A DNA stretch of 64,000 nucleotides. Source: Glaciozyma antarctica PI12. Taxonomy: Eukaryota > Basidiomycota > Microbotryomycetes > Kriegeriales > Camptobasidiaceae. Below the pieces are notes generated by a model. The model ran no database searches. It worked only from the letters and a program-made list of their open reading frames with translations, and was not told the DNA's origin. The stretch lies in contig KZ627149.1 of assembly GCA_002917775.1 (NCBI GenBank), forward strand, positions 1,181,497-1,245,496, read 5' to 3'. Positions 20,224 to 32,582 of this stretch are shown piece by piece. The stretch's first letter is position 1; every line of letters begins with the position of its first letter. Both the position numbers and the translations under genes were made by a program.

Positions 20224-23200
20224 ATGGACGACGACCTCTTTCCAGACCTAGCCAACTTCCGCCAACCAGCTGCATCCACCTCGAGCGCGACCTTTGACTT
20301 CCCCCTCGACCCGTCCCTCTTTGGCCCGCCCTCCTCCTCCCGCGCCGCCGCCGCTGAAGAAAGCGAGTCCGAAGGCTCCTGGGACGAGGATGATTCGGAT
20401 GATTCGGAGGAGAGCGAGGACGAAGAGACGGACGCGGAGGACGAGTACCGCGCTGAAATGGGTGGAGGGGTCAAGCGGAAGAAGGGGGTCAAGGAGAATA
20501 AGGGCAAGGGCAAGGCTGTGGCGGAAGTGCACGATACGGGACCGGGATTGGATGATAGGGAAGAGCTCGCGTGAGTCTCTCTCGTTTGACGACGGGGGGA
20601 ATGGAGCTGATGGCTCTGGCGCAGCCGCTTGATTGACGCGATTCGCGAGTCGAACAAGACGGACGTTGGAGGTCGTACGGCGCTCGACAAGGAGTTTGAT
20701 CGTACGATCGAGGAGGAGCTCGAAGGGATTGACGATCCGCTGTTCCAGCCCAAGACGGGCAAGGGAGGGAGGAAAGGGCGCGGTGTGGGTCCCTCTCCGC
20801 TCGCGTGGAGAATACTGCTAATGCGAGATTGCAGCAAGGACGTCGAGCTGCGGCAGACGCGGAGCCGTCGCACGAAGTCAAGGCGCTCATCGGAACGGCG
20901 AATCGACTCTATGCGAACGGCGAACACGAAGAGGCGCTCGAGATGCTGTCCGAGGTCGTTCGAATCGACCCTGGACTCCGCGCGCCATGGTTCACGCTCG
21001 CGACGATCCACGAGGAGCAAGGGAACCGGGAGAAGGCGGTCATGTTCAAGATTGTCGCGACGCACTTGTCGAGCAAGAAGGCTGCGATGACCGAGTGGGC
21101 CCACCTAGGAGGAGAGTCGAGGTGCGTTGGTCCTTCTCCCGAACAGCGCGAGTAAAGCTAAGCTGGCGGATTCAGGGACATCGGCCTTCTCCAGCAAGCC
21201 ATCTACTGCTTTACACAAGCGATTCGCTGCGACAAGACCGACGTCGACTCGATGTGGGATCGCGCGGTTCTCCTCAAGCTCTCTGGCAGCACCAAGCAGG
21301 TACGTCCTCCCTCCATCCCCTGATTCCCAGCTGATCCCCTCCCCCGTCAGGCAACTACGGCTTTCAAAGCGCTTCTCAACATCCACCCTCACGACCCAGG
21401 AGTACTCCGCGAGCTCGCCCCACTCCTCGCCTCGCAAGGACTTTACGCAGAAGCCTCCACCCTCTTCTCTGCCGCGTTCGACTACTTTCGCACCACCGTC
21501 CCGCACGTCACCTCGTCCGAGGAGATCTCCTCCTTCGGGACGCAAGACCTCGAGACGCTCGCCGACGTCCTCCATATCCAGCGCCAGTACACGCAAGTCG
21601 TCAACGTGATTCGTACGGGCGTAAGGTGGTTGCAGGGGAGGGAGAAGGAGACGGGGTGGGATATGCTCGAGGATGATCGCGAGTATGATCAGGTGCGGAA
21701 GACGAGGGAGGGGTGGGAGAGGGAGGCGAGGTTTTTGGAGGAGGCGAAGGTGTATGATTTGGACGTGAGGCTTAGGACGAGATTGGGAGCTGCGAGGATG
21801 GGGGAGGGGAAGATTCAGGAGGCGCAGGTGCGTTCTTTCGCTTCGAGAAGGTGGCTCTACTCAAGCTGTGCGTGCGCAGCGGCATTTCGCGATTGTACTC
21901 GAGGAGGACGTCGTCGAGTTCCCGGAGCTCTTTGGCGCTGTGGCGGATGCGTATCTCGAGAAGGGGATGCACACGGAGGCGCTCGAAGTGTATCAGGACA
22001 TGGCTGAGGACGACGAGGTGCGTTCTGTGGCAAGTCGATGATGGGAACGCACTGACATCTGAGCTCCATCGCAGACGAACGGACCGCACGTCTGGATCAA
22101 GGTCGCGCAGTGCCATCATGCGATGGGAGATCTTGAGGAAGCCAGGGACTGCTACGAAGCGGGTGCGTTCTTCCCTTGCTGCTCGGCACACTGCAATTGC
22201 TGGCTAATCCATCCTCGATTCCAGTCGCCGAAGCTGAGCCCGAGAACCTCGAATCCAAGATGCAGCTCGCCAAGATCTACGAGGAGATGAACGACCCTCA
22301 TCGCGCTCTCGCGATGATTAACGACAGTGCGTTCGCTTCTCTTTCCATCCTCTCCAAGTCGAGTCTAACCTCCCCTTACCAGTCATCGACGCCCGTCGTC
22401 GCCTGCGCGAGCTAGACGAGGAAGCCGCACTCGCCGACGGCCGACCTCGTGAAGCTCGCCGCGTCCTTTCCAAGGAGGAACGCGCCGCCAACGCTGCCGA
22501 CCGCCTCGCTTCAGAGAACAAGCGCCATCAGGAGTTCTCGCTCGCCTTCTTGAAGCTAGAGCGTCTCGAGCCGGCGGTGGAGAACGGGGACGAGGAGGCG
22601 ATGGGCGAGTGGCTTGAGGTGGCGACGTACCTTGTCGATTCGTTCAGGGAGACGAGGCAGTTGTTCCCGAGCGACTCGAAGAAGAAGTTTACGGGCGTGC
22701 TGTCGAGGCATTGGAAGAGGAAGGGAGCGGCGGTGGATTTGGAGACGCAGGCGGGAGTCATGGCGTCGAGGTTGACGAGGTCGATGGGTGCGCTCTCTTC
22801 CGTCCTGTCGTTCTGCTGGGGAATGGAAAGGACGCCTGCTGATGCCTCCTACTCATAGATCAACGCGAGGAGGAACCCGATCTCGAGGTCGATTCATTCC
22901 GAGGTCTCGACTTTGACGGTTGGCTCCGTCTCATCATCAAAGTGAGCTCGCGTCACCTTGTGAGGAGATTCAGCTGACGCATTTTGCACTCTCAGTATGC
23001 CTTTTTCCTCACCAAGAACGACGAAGCCGATGCTGGCCAGGAGACGCTCATCCATGTCCAGTCGGCGAGCGTCTTCAAGCAATCCGAGCACCGCACCTTG
23101 GCTCTCCAGCTTGCTCGTGCTGGTACGTTCTCCCTTCTTCGTTTCTTCGACCTCGCTGAGGCCGTGTTCAGCCTGCTACAAGCACGTCGACAACGCCACC

Positions 23201-24189
23201 GAGGTCGTCGGCATCGCGCGCATGATCGCCCTTCGCTACCAGTTCACCACCAACTCTCTGCGCCTCCTCCAAGCCCTCATTCCCTCCGGCCTCTCCTCCA
23301 TCGACGCCTTCAACTCGTCCACGCTTCAAAAGTTCTCGATCCGCCAGCTCAAGGCGATCGAACATATCGCGCGGGGCAAGGAGGTCAAGGTTGGGCGCAC
23401 GGGGATGGTGACGATCGTTGATGAGAAGAACAAGGAGGAGAAGGAGGCGGAGGAGGAGGAGGAGGCGACTGGTGCAGCCAGCAACGCTACGGAGAAGAGG
23501 TTCTTGCCGACCAAGTCGAACCCGTTCTACCTCGTCGCGTACGGGACGATGCTCATGGCTTCGAGGAGCTACCAGTCTGCCATCGGTACGTTTCGTTTCT
23601 CCCTCCCTCGTCGGGGACCTCGCTGATCGCTTGTGGCGCAGTCTACTTCGTTCGCGCGTACGACCTCGTCCCGCAGAACCCGCTCGTCAACCTCTGTCTC
23701 GGTATCTCGTACCTCCACCGCGCAATGTCTCGCCAAACCGACAACCGACACCACCAGATCGCCCAGGTGCGCCCTCTCCCCTTTCCTCTCCTTCAACCTC
23801 GCTAATCTCGCTCCGCTCGCAGGGCCTCGCTTTCATGAGTCAGTACCGAAAGCTCAAAGGACCGTGCCAGGAAGTCGAGTACAATTTCGGCCGCGCGTTC
23901 CACCACCTCGGTCCGTCCTTCCATCCCCCTTTCTACGCCTCTCTAACCGTCGTCACCAGGTCTTCAATCCTACGCGATCAAGCACTACGAAGCCGTGCTC
24001 TCTCTCGCCTCCGACAATCGTCTCGCCTGGCGTTCAGAGCGGATGAACCTCGATGAGGAGGAGGACGACAACCTTGACGAGCCCGATGACTTTGCTCGCA
24101 CGGCGGCGTACAACCTTTCGAGCTTGTACGTGCTGTCGGGGAATCCGGAGCTGGGGAGGAAGGTTGCGAGGCAGTGGTTGGCGGTGTAA
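20224..24189 (+). CDS. TFC4: TFIIIC subunit with TPR repeats (Tfc4/Sfc4/GTF3C3)
   Basis: RNA polymerase III initiation factor TFIIIC subunit that bridges A-box binding to TFIIIB recruitment. It starts MDDDLFPDLANFRQ, with a highly acidic N-terminus, as in Tfc4. TPR arrays follow: ALIGTANRLYANGEHEEALE, then LRAPWFTLATIHEEQGNREK and AIYCFTQAIRCDKTDVDSMW. A second array includes WIKVAQCHHAMGDLEEARDC. The C-terminal block has AIVYFVRAYDLVPQNPLVNL and TAAYNLSSLYVLSGNPELGR. About ten introns of 50-70 bp join in phase. Length is roughly 1,030 residues, normal for the family. TAA ends the gene at 24187-24189, 115 bp before the converging triphosphatase gene. Confidence 0.92.
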
Positions 24190-24304
24190 GGGCTTTTCGT
24201 GTTCGGCAATTCAGTCGTTTGTTTTTGCATTCAAAGTCGTCCCAACAAGGTTTCTATCGCACGGCTGAACATAATGGCGTCCTCCTCGTCGCTCCTCCCA
24301 CCGC

Positions 24305-25992
24305 TCAAGGATCCGCCGCGTTCCGAATCAGCATCCCTGCGCTCACGCAATCATCAGCCGTTCTCCTCAAAAACGAAAGGGACGAAAAGCGACTCACGAA
24401 CGTTGTTCAAAAAGCACTGCACCATCTCCAAGTACCTATTCTCGACTCCCCGCTCCTCCTTCTCCGCCTCAACGAGCAAGACCCTCGCGTCCCGAAACTC
24501 AACTTCCAGCTCGTGCGTAGCGGGATTCGAAGGTCCCGCCTTGCCGGAGGAAGGAGTGACTTGGGTGAGGTCGAGAGTGAAGAGTTGGTGCGAGTACGAG
24601 ATGCGGTCTTTGTACCTCGTATGCGACGGCGGGGAATTCGGTAAAGGTGCTGCGGTGCGCTCGTCAGCGGGTGTATGAGGGGGGGAGGAAGGACGGACCT
24701 GGGACTTCGACGTTGACGCTTACGCGCCAGTCGAAACGCCGTTTAGGGCTGTAGATATTCATATCCGCCACTCGATGCTTCTCCACCACCGCTACGACGC
24801 TCCCCTTTCCGTCCTTCGTTACGCGCACCTTGTTCCCGCTGCCGATATCGTGGAAGGCGTCCGTTTCGCGCGTGTGGGCGTACCGGATTGGAGCGTTCGG
24901 GTAGGTGGGGAGGGCGGAGGCTTCGACGCGAGAGTTGAGGAGGAGGTTGTAGGATTTGTGCTGGTTCTGGAGGCGTGGGTGGGCGCAGGTCAGAGGGAGC
25001 TACAGTGGAGTGAAGGGAGGAACGTACGATGGTCATGTTGCTCTCGAATCGCAGCCCCGAAGCGTCCGTAAGAACTGTACCAGCAACAGCATCAGCTCCC
25101 CTCCCTCCTCTTCGCACGCGGCAAACTCACTCGTCTCAATCGGCACCGGCAAGCTATACCTCTGCCTACTCCTCGCATCCAACATTATCCCAATCTTGGC
25201 CTCAATCTACCCCTCATCAGCCCCGCTCCCCTCGTCCAAAAACGAGCTCACCTCGACAACAGCCGGATCAAGCCCCCTACAGAACCCCCACAACCAGTCC
25301 GCCACCTCCTTCGTGAACTCGTCTATAGGCTCAACCATGAAAATGCTCGGCTCGAGAGGGGGTCGCCTGTCCCCGCTGGGCGAAGGGGCGGACGGCCGGC
25401 GTTCAGCTTGGGCAGGAGGAGCGTCGGCGGGAGAACGGGAGTGGGAACGAGAGGCCGGGGGACGCATCTCCCCTTCTGTACCCTGGTGCGCCGAGTCGGA
25501 ATCGGCGGTACGAGGGCGTTTGGCGGAGCGTGGTCGGTCGGAGGTGGGGAGGTCGGAGGGAACGTCGTCTGCGAAGGAGAGTTTGCGAGAGGACGGGGGG
25601 TGGGGGGTCGGAAAAGAAGGTTGATGGGGTGGAGAAGTAGTCGGTGGGCGTGGTAGAGGGGGCGGGGTTGAGGAGGGAGGTGATGGAGGGGGAACGGGAG
25701 GGGGAGGGAAGCACGGGTGGGTGCTGGGGATTGAGTGAGGGCGACAGCGTGGGCGGTTCGCCTGTTGGCTCTGGCTTAGCTGTGAGTCGGCGGCGTGGTA
25801 GCTGAAGCTGAAGGGGCGAGCGTAATCAGAGGTTGGCGGACACACTTCGTCCTGTTCGAGTTCTCTTCGAGCGCACCTCTCTTCTTTCTCTACGGAACTC
25901 GCGTCTTCGGACGTTGGGTTCCTGCCCGCTCTTCGCAGCCTTCTATCCAGATCGCAACCTCTCGCGCTCAATAGCAACAGCAGGTATCGCAA
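24305..25992 (-). CDS. CET1: mRNA 5'-triphosphatase, capping enzyme beta subunit
   Basis: Fungal metal-dependent tunnel-fold RNA triphosphatase, first step of mRNA capping. Seen in order: a Pro/Ser-rich N-terminus with basic RPRSAKRPRTADSD, then IFMVEPIDEFTKEVADWLWG. After a spliced intron comes motif A, IEAKIGIMLDARSRQRYSLP. NMTIVQHKSYNLLLN, RYAHTRETDAFHD, KVRVTKDGKG and YSPKRRFDWRVSVNVEVP follow, then motif C, HELEVEFRDARVLL. The last intron joins to NNVRMLIRNAADP with TGA at 24305-24307. The start is unresolved: the open frame reaches 25992, but no ATG fits there, so a 5' exon is probably missing from this model. Confidence 0.88.
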
Positions 25993-26198
25993 AGTCAGCG
26001 CAGACGAGTCGTCAAGACGGGACTACATAAGCCGACTTCCCGTTTAGCAAACACTGTTCCACGGCGGGCGAGTGACTAGTTAGACCCGACATCCCCTTCC
26101 CTCGGTGGCGCGCGCTTGGGAGGAGCAGGGAGGGAGCAAGGAGGGAGCTGAGCTGGTCGTGCAATTCTTTCTATTCCTTCCATCGAACGTCAAAGGGC

Positions 26199-27028
26199 CT
26201 ACAGCTTTGGCGAGTCCGTCGCGCTGGCTTCCCAGGTACGGAAAGCGAGCGTAGAAGGTGCTACACCAAAGTCTGGTGGAACAGCGAGGTGCAGCTCGCC
26301 GACCGCGATGACCTGCGTTCGAGAAGAGGATCAGCTTCCTTCTTCGCGTTGCTCCGAGAGACCGTACCCTCAGAAGCGCAAAGTGGTGTGCTGCAGGCAA
26401 CCATTAGAACTCCTCTTTATCCCCAAGCGAAAGACTCACTGGCATGCAAGCACGTAAACCACAGCTACCCCACGCATCAGCTCTGCCCTCCTCCCGCTCA
26501 AGCAAAGACTCACCTCCCTCCCCCACGTACTCTCCAACTCCACCACCACGGGCGTAACCGCCTCCAACACGACCTTCCTCCGACTCTGCACCCCCTTGCC
26601 CGCCTTCGTCCCACTCTCCAACTGCTGCCTCAGCGAGACGAACGATTCCAGCGCCGCAGGGTGGGAGGTCTCGGAGTCGAGGTTCCTCGAGCGCGTGTCG
26701 TACGATAGGGAGAGGGGCGAGGAAGGGGAGGAGGAGGGGAGGGAGGCGAGGAGGAGGCGGAAGTGGTCGTGGATGTGCCTAGGGGTGCTGGTCAGCTGCT
26801 TGGCTCGGCGGTGGCGTCCTCGGTCAAAGAGGAGAATGGGACGGACCGGAGATGCTTCCCGATCGTGCTGCCTGGGATTAGCTCGCTCGTGAAGGAGAGC
26901 TGGGCGTCGGTCGTGATCGTTGACGAGAGGAGAGCGATGACTTGGGTAATGAGGATCGAGGCGACGTGGAAGAGAGGTTCGGCGGCGTTGGGGTGTGAGT
27001 GTGGAGGGCTGGAGAGGGTGGACGACAT
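26199..27028 (-). CDS. DinB/YfiT-like putative metal-binding protein
   Basis: About 210 residues in four exons. The start is MSSTLSSPPHSHPNAAEP, then FHVASILITQVIALLSST. Next come the DinB-like hallmark segments: IPGSTIGKHLRHIHDHFRLL, LSYDTRSRNLDSE, STWGRE, and LHASHHFALLRVIAVGEL after two introns. The end is PPDFGVAPST... with TAG at 26199-26201. The spaced histidines in HLRHIHDHF and HASHH match the three-His metal site of the DinB four-helix fold. Bacterial relatives include thiol-dependent enzymes; function in fungi is unknown. Family placement rests on motif order, so moderate confidence. Confidence 0.65.
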
Positions 27029-27363
27029 GCTGAGCTGGAGTCGAGTGGCGAGGTGGAGTGGCGGAAGGGAAGGAGTGAAGGCAGGACGCAAATTCCTGTT
27101 GTTCGACTCCTCTCCCGGCCTGAGAAGGAAGTCTACGAGCAAGGCACAGCGACGAGCGAACTGCTTGCAAGTGCTAACATCGCCAGGAAAAGTTACCGAG
27201 AGCTCTCGGGCCTTGGGAGACACTGGAAGAGCTTGCAGGTCCTCTCACTGTTGCTCCCACCGCCGAGACCGGCCTCCAACTCTCGGTACACAGCCTGCTC
27301 GACTCCATTCCCAGTCTGCAATGCACTCCATCTGCTCTCCTTTCCCACCAGCACCACCCAGAG
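27029..27363. other. Spacer between DinB-like gene and 65-residue gene
   Basis: 335 bp with no supported gene; it probably holds the DinB-like promoter and the 3' end of the small gene. Confidence 0.4.
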
Positions 27364-27634
27364 CTACTCCTTCCCCTCCCTCTCCGCCTCCCCGGCCGCA
27401 ATCCTCCTCCCTTTCTCCTCCGCCAAATCTCCCAGCTTCTCCTTATTCAACTGCGCATTACTCCCCGCCACACGTCCTCCCAGCTCCCCCTCAGCGGCGT
27501 ACGTTCCAGCGTTCGTGGGACCGGCGGGTTGCGAGGTGATCCCAGTGGCGATTTCGGAGTCCTGCGAGGAGTTGTTAGGGCGGAAGCAGGGATGGGGAGG
27601 GACGTACGGTATTTGGTAGAGGAGTGGGGATCAT
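27364..27634 (-). CDS. Small hydrophilic protein, unknown
   Basis: Two exons give a 65-residue protein. MIPTPLPNT is followed by a 57-bp intron (GTACGT donor, CCTAAC branch, CAG acceptor), then DSEIATGITSQPAGPTNAGT and NAQLNKEKLGDLAEEKGRRI. The stop is TAG at 27364-27366. It is Ala/Gly/Glu/Lys-rich with no Cys or Trp, predicted helical in its second half and LEA-like in composition. I recognise no family. The clean intron and coding bias are the reasons for calling it. Confidence 0.5.
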
Positions 27635-28004
27635 TCTGAGAGTTGGAGTTGGGGTGGGGAATGGAAGGAGGCAGAGCGAGGAGCGGAAGCCTCGCTCGAA
27701 GTTCCCCTCGGGACCGAGCTCGCCTCTTTCCTCCTCCCGCGGCTCAAGCTGTCTTTCTGCCTACGCTCGGGGCAGCAGTACTTTCAGAATTCAAGTAGCC
27801 AACGAGTAGGAGGGTCTCGTCAAGCCCACCTTGCCAAGCTCGAGAATCTCGACCGTGCGAAGCTCGCCTTTGCGTTCTCGCTCAGTTCTTCGTGACTTCC
27901 TCACTTCGCAACGCTTTCATTCCGCTGCGAAATTCAGAGAGCGTAAAGCGAGGCCTACAGCAATCATCGACAAATGCATTCCAAGCAACTCAACCAGCTC
28001 CAGC

Positions 28005-30063
28005 TCAATCCTCGGGGTACTGCGCCGCCAGCATCGCGCTCGAAACAAGCCTATCCCCCTCACGCCTGCAAAAGTAGTACCCCCATCTTCTCTGCGCCCA
28101 TCAGCACCTGTAGCTGCTCCGCCGGAGCCGGCCTTTCGAAAGCGCCGAGGAATTTCGCCGACATCTTGCAAGTGCGACTCGCGCTGTTGATCTGCGTCTC
28201 GAGTCAGTACCGCAGCGCAAGTAAAGCTCAAAGAAGCGACACACCAACTCGTAGTCCAGGCTTGTTCCTAGAGAAAGGAGTCAGCGAGCACCCCCACCGA
28301 GGTAAACCCAGCCTGCGTGCCTTCTTCCTCCTCAACCCACTCCCAGCCAATAATCGCCACCGCCATGTGCTGACGACTGAATACATCGCCGACCCTAAAC
28401 TCCACCTTTCCCAGCGCTTCAGACCTCCTCCGCACGACCCCAAGCTCCGCGTCTCTCGCTCGAATGCGAGCGCAAGTCGCCTCGCCTTCCGCTCGAAGCT
28501 GCTCGTCCTTCTGGCGCGGGAGGAAGATGTTCTCGAGGAGGTTGACGTCGTAAGGAAAGGTCTTTTCGATCGACGAGTAGAAGGCTGTGCGGTCGATGGG
28601 AGGGACTTGGAGTCCGCTGCTCGAGTCGCCGTCGTCGAGGAGGAGGAGAGCTTGCGTCGTGCGATAGTGCGCCTGGAAAATGTCCGCAGCGTCATGGTCG
28701 AGGAGCTGTAGGTGGTGGTAGACTCTGATGGTGTGGCAGAGCATCTGCGGAGCGCCGAGTCAGCTTTCGAGATTCTTCTGCGCGGGAGAGGAGGGACGCA
28801 CGAGGTTCTTGATAGGAACAGGCAAGAAAGCCCTCTCGCTCTCGTCCTGAGATAGGAATCCACCCTTTCGCAAGCTACCGTAGACTTTGTCGAGCGGGAA
28901 CGAGAGAAACGGTTCCATGACGGACGAGCAGCGCCATCCCTCGAGACCTTGTCCAATTATAGCGGACGCTCTGCCGAAGCACGCTACAGGCTGCGGCGCC
29001 AACGGATCGAATGAAGCGTAGGCCTGAAGGTCAAACTCGGGCGGCAGTCGAGCGACGACGGCGCCGAAGATCGCGACAGCGAGGACGGAAGGAGGAATGT
29101 CCGCTGTGGGACGCCCAGAGTCGTCCTCAAAGGCGACAATGTTGTCGAGGAACAACTGTGTGTACACGTTAATTAACGAGGACGCCGGGAGGTGGGTAGC
29201 GACGCACGCGTGAGCTCCAAAAGTCTGGCATGAGGCGCAGGTCGTGAAGAACGGAGACGGTGTGGCCGGCGGTCTTGACGAAATCGAGCGAACTATCGCC
29301 AGCGTCGCAAAGCTTTGGGAGAAGGTCGTCGCTCACGACGTGATCGAGCAATACGTCCAACTGAGGGAAGAGGAGGGTAAGCGCTCAGCTCTCCTCGAAC
29401 CCAGGCAAAATCTCCTCACTCGCTGGCCCATGCACCCGTGCGGGTCTTCAGCGAGAGGCGCGAGACCGTTTAGCAAAGCAGCCACGTCGTCCCCACTCGT
29501 TCCGTTCGCAATCCCCTCCCACGTCTCCACCGCGTTCGTGCGCAAAATCGCTCCGACGAGCTCACGCGCCCAGTATCCCTCGCTCATCTCCTCCTTCACC
29601 TTCTCCAAGCCCTCACCACCTTCCTCCCCCTAAAACACAGCTCGAAGGACGTCGTAGACATCCAGGCCGAGCGCAGCGACCTCGGCGAAGAGAGAAAGCC
29701 TATCCTTCGTCGAATCGACGAGCTGTTCCAGGATTCGCAAAGCTCGGGAATTTTTCCGCTCGCGCATGGCGTGCTAAGCAGCCGCGCCGCCCGTCCTCGA
29801 TTCAGCTGGCCGAGGAGTCCCGTGCGTCCTCCAGTGAGCGTGACGAGCCCAGACGAGGTTCGAATTCGAGATAGCGGAGAAGTCCTTTGAAACCAGCGTG
29901 CAGGCGACGAGAGTTCGAATCGAGTCCTTGCCGAGCGGGAGGAGAGAGAGGATGCGCTCGATGATCTCGGGAGGGATGAAGGGAGTGGTAGAGCTGAACG
30001 TCGTTGATCAGCCGTCGCCCGCTCGTACACCGGGTGCAGTACTCACCTAGAGTTTTCTGGCAC
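28005..30063 (-). pseudogene. FBXO21-like copy 2, decayed
   Basis: Aligns over its whole length with the intact copy at 16990-19072 and keeps the same intron positions. The F-box (FIPPEIIERILSLLP, RTLVACTLVSKDFSA), SYWARELVG-equivalent GYWARELVGAILRTNAVETW, SVLAVAIFGAVVARLPPEFD, FPYDVNLLENIF, VEFRVGDVFSRQHMAVAIIG and LVSSAMLAAQYPED are all present. Lesions seen: the initiator position is GTG (30061-30063), TAG at 29774-29776 replaces the Tyr of AAAYHAM, a second TAG lies at 29630-29632, and a run of five G (28080-28084) shifts frame 25 codons from the end. No nearby in-frame ATG replaces the start. Two nonsense changes plus the lost start make a pseudogene likely. Confidence 0.8.
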
Positions 30064-31210
30064 GGCGTGGAGATCCTGAGCTGAGTGCGACCGAATCGAG
30101 CAGTGGGAGGAGATCAAGAGCTGAACGCGAGCTGGCGCCCCTTGTTCCTCCACCAGCGTCCACCACGTCGCCTCCAGGTCCGCCGCTCCCCACCCCTGCT
30201 CACGTAACCCTTCAGGTCCTCTAGGTCCAGCCCCCCTGCCCGCCCCACGCCCGCACCTCCTCGCCGACTCCAACCCCGCACTTTCTCCCCCGACCAGCTC
30301 TCTGCCTCCGCGCCATCAGAGCATCACTCACGCGCCTACCCTCTTCGGCTATCCTACAGCCGAGCTTCAGGCCAAGTTCCAACGTCGTGCCAGCTTTCTT
30401 CGAGAGGAAGGCGAGGGACAGTGGGATATCGGAGGGACGCGGTGGGGTTGTTGGACGTGGGACGCAGCGCGTGGCTTGGGAGGGGAAGTAGCGCGTGGTA
30501 GGGAAGAGCGGAAGGCGTGTAGGTGGCGGAAGAGAGCGTATGGAAGCGGCTTGTGCGCGTGGGGGGAGAAAGGGGGAGATGGAGCTCGAAGGTAGCGATG
30601 GAGCTGGGGGAGGTTGGAGATGCGGCTGGGGCAAGGAAGGTTGAGAAAACGGGAACTAGGAGGGAGGGAGGGGCTGCTTGCGGTATGTTGGGACTGGCGG
30701 GCAGAAGGATACGATGATGCTGGTGGTCTGGAATGAGGACTCTGCTTCGCTGGGAGAACAGTTCGCTGGTCACGTCTTTCGCTTTCGTTCAAAGGATGGT
30801 GGCGTTCAGTAGGAGGAGAGGATAGTCCGACGAGGCTAGTGGGAGGTGTGAGGCTGGGTCTGCGACGAGGCACCTGTCTTCGCACGAGCGGCGAACTCCT
30901 CCTGCAGCTTTTGGATTCTCCTCCTGATGCGAGGCGGTAGCACAGGTGCAAATATGACTCGACGACCTCCGCTCCTAAATCGAAAGCAGAGCTTGGGAGA
31001 AAGCGCGGCGAGAGATCGAGCGAGAGTAGCGAGTGGAGTGGGAGCTGCGAAGGCGACGCCACCCCCCACCCTCTCAACTGCCAGCCCCGTCACGCCCACC
31101 ACATCCAACGTCCAAAGCCAAGCAGGAACGCCTCGTCCCACACACAAAGCGTGCGACGCGAACTCAGGAAAACATAGACTGTGGCGCACAGCTATTAACG
31201 AAAAATGCAT
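30043..31210 (-). CDS. Possible hypothetical gene, poorly resolved
   Basis: Several open segments with protein-like composition: around 31060-30870 LATLARSLAALSPKL and PPRIRRRIQKLQEEFAARAK, around 30470-30300 SDIPLSLAFLSKKAGTTLEL and KLGCRIAEEGRR, and 30273-30043 with AADLEATWWTLVEEQ. A GTGAGT...CTGATG...CAG pattern near 30330-30301 could be a very short intron. I could not build one continuous model and recognise no family. The last segment is in frame with exon 1 of the decayed FBXO21-like copy. Could equally be leader or non-coding sequence. Confidence 0.22.
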
Positions 31211-31222
31211 TGCGAAACCATC

Positions 31223-32388
31223 TCAACGGCGGTGGCGGAACGGGGGGCGCGCTGGCCGAGCCCTGCGTCTGTGGCGCTTCAGTCAGGCACTGTCACAGGA
31301 GGCGTAGGGACATCACTCACTCGAGACGAGTGCCAGAGGAGGACGGAAGCGCGATCTCAAGACACGCCGCCGGTGCCTTGTTCTTCTTCTTCTTGGGCTT
31401 CCGCTTCTTCGCACGAGCAGCTGCAGCGGGAGTGAGGCATCAGTGAGTAGGATGAGAATGAGTGGAGGAACAAGCACTCACCAACCCCATCGTACAAGAC
31501 TCCAGTGCTGAGCTCCACCCTCCTCCGCTCAAGGACCGCGTCGCGCGAACCAGGCTCGGGTCCCGCCAGGCTCCTTTTGAAAAATTCCAGCCATCCCTCC
31601 TCGTACTGCTCTCCGAGTGCCTTGAGCGGACACGTATAAGCCCTCGCACCCGACGCCACCTGGCACCTCCCTCCCTTCGCGCACGAACTGGCGAGGAATA
31701 CAACCCAAACAAGCCAATCCCCTCGCGGAAGAGTTCGAATTTCCCTCCCATATTCCGGGCCAGCGCATCCTGTGAATGGCCCATAGCCCCCGCTGCTGGG
31801 GGGAGCCTTTGCGCCATCTCGGCGTGCGTGGAGAAGCCGCCTGCGACGAGGGTAAATTGCTGGCGATGTTCGGCGGGACGGTAGTCGAAGAAGAAGTGGA
31901 GCCAAAGAGTGTGGGTATGGTGCAGGTTGGTCTGGGTGGAGAGACGGTAGGCGACGGGGAGGATGAATTGTAGTTCGTTGTTCAAGGGGCCATTTTGGGC
32001 GACGAAGGCGAGGAGTTGACTCGAGCAAAGGGCCTGGATAGGGTTCGAGAGGGCTAGAGATTCGACTCGGTTAAAGGTCGAGCGCTGGTGAGCGCAAAGA
32101 GGTTCGTGCTGGTCCCAATCCTCCTCCTGTGTTCGAGGCAGTCAGCGGGCGGAAAGACGCTGGCAAACGGGAGACCAAAGGCTACGTACCATGCAGAAGG
32201 CTGTGCAGTACTCGGTAAGACCACACTCGTGAGGGCACTTGAGGATCTCCGACTTCTGGACTGGAGGACAAACGCAATCAGAGGCTGGGCGGGCAAGTAG
32301 ACCGGGAGAGGCGCAACGTACCCTCCCGCTGGCACCGGAAGCAGGGCATCCCAGCGTTTTCCGCAGACGGGTGAGGAGCAGAGAGCAT
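31223..32388 (-). pseudogene. MYND zinc-finger protein, copy A (frame broken)
   Basis: The MYND finger is split over three exons: MPCFRCQRE, then SEILKCPHECGLTEYCTAFC, then EEDWDQHEPLC, which supplies all Cys/His ligands. Downstream are ELQFILPVAYRLSTQTNL, THTLWLHFFFDY, FTLVAGGFSTHAEMA and MGGKFELFREGIGLFG, then EEGWLEFFKRSLAG, VELSTGVLYDGVG and a Lys-rich tail (KKRKPKKKKNK). Relative to copy B one base is missing near 31700-31704, between GLFG and VFLASSCAKG. Copy A also lacks the last exon seen in copy B. MYND fingers bind proline-rich partners. Inverted duplicate of copy B. Confidence 0.7.
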
Positions 32389-32582
32389 CGTGCGCGGAGG
32401 AAGAAGGAGAAGTCACAGAGGCGGAACGAAACTTGGAGGGCGACTTCGCCCCCTCCCCTTTCCCACCCGCACACCAGGCTGTCTCATCGTCTAAAGTAGA
32501 GCGCGTGCAACTCCACTGAACTAGATCATCCTGTACTCGCTGAGATGGTGACGTTTGGCCCAGCAGAGCTCGAGCTTCGACG
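31262..32582 (-). repeat. Inverted segmental duplication, arm 1
   Basis: Matches 44622-45965 on the other strand over copy A, its introns and about 190 bp upstream of its ATG. Upstream, GCTCGAGCTCTGCTG and CCATCTCAGCGAGT recur in both arms in the same order. Clear divergence means the duplication is not recent. Confidence 0.75.
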
